DNA from: Halobacteriales archaeon QS_4_62_28
Lineage (GTDB): Archaea; Halobacteriota; Halobacteria; Halobacteriales; Haloarculaceae
Assembly: GCA_003021685.1 (NCBI GenBank)
Contig: PXRO01000002.1
Location: 1 to 53,160, forward strand
Direction: 5' to 3'
Length of the DNA stretch: 53,160 bases
Shown here one piece after another: positions 53,052 through 53,160 of the stretch (the stretch's first letter is position 1; every line of letters starts with the position of its first letter). The position numbers and the translations under genes were made by a program. The notes under the pieces were generated by a model. That model did no database searches, was not told the DNA's origin, and was given only the letters and a program-made list of their open reading frames with translations.

Positions 53052-53160
53052 CGTCGTGCCTTACGTTACCACATGACTAAAACATTTGTTTTACATATCC
53101 GGGTCAAAGTGATTTATTTCATATACTATTGAGACGATCAATAACATGTTGAAACAGTAA
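53052..53160. other. Promoter region of the DUF7260 gene, window edge
   Basis: AT-rich; GTAAAACAAATG-like runs on the minus strand about 25-30 nt before the ATG at 53051 may be its TATA box. No gene in this stretch. Confidence 0.3.

Overview
The window is from a haloarchaeon (class Halobacteria). Coding is GC-rich and dense, proteins are acidic, there are Tat lipoproteins with lipoboxes, TATA boxes sit about 25-30 nt before start codons (leaderless transcripts), and the genes include archaeosine synthesis, CetZ tubulin, coenzyme F420 synthesis and families such as DUF4013, DUF5813 and DUF7260. I cannot name the genus; something near Haloarculaceae is a guess.

Layout. 1-1.65 kb: 3' part of arcS (archaeosine synthase). 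1.69-15 kb: a visibly AT-richer accessory island bounded by wrecked insertion sequences (IS110 type on the left, IS6 type on the right) and by a 74-bp direct repeat. It carries an IclR regulator, an SDR dehydrogenase, a 48-residue membrane protein overlapping a YeiH/TauZ-type anion exporter, SuyA and SuyB (sulfolactate sulfo-lyase), an HpsN-like sulfopropanediol 3-dehydrogenase and a DctP-DctQ-DctM TRAP transporter. Read together this is an apparently complete archaeal route: uptake of 2,3-dihydroxypropane-1-sulfonate (DHPS), oxidation to sulfolactate, cleavage to pyruvate and sulfite, and anion export. It is the most interesting system here. 15-18 kb: aglM (UDP-glucose dehydrogenase), a VanZ-like gene and raSEA, the radical SAM partner of ArcS. 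18-24 kb: membrane protein, purQ/purS, two signalling-type proteins, purU, purC. 24-29.5 kb: cofH, a cytochrome P450, a BAT-type HTH regulator, cofG and cofC. 29.5-35.7 kb: a membrane-anchored protein overlapping cetZ, an NDUFA9-like protein, tmk, TrkA with two stand-alone RAM-domain proteins, DUF5813 and tRNA-Leu(UAA). 36-42.4 kb: a five-gene oligopeptide-type ABC transporter operon. 42.4-46.8 kb: 2-hydroxyacid dehydrogenase, a large nested palindrome, ferredoxin, MFS transporter, cyclophilin, methyltransferase. 47-49 kb: two VapBC toxin-antitoxin pairs, a frameshifted small gene and an integrase remnant next to tRNA-Pro(CGG), i.e. a decayed integrative element. 49.1-52.2 kb: a three-gene sugar-nucleotide operon beginning with a UDP-sulfoquinovose synthase (SQD1/Agl3 type), so the same stretch encodes both making a sulfosugar and breaking down a C3 sulfonate. 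52.3-53.05 kb: a DUF7260 protein.

No rRNA genes and no CRISPR array were seen. All functional calls are from reading the sequence; no database search was run.
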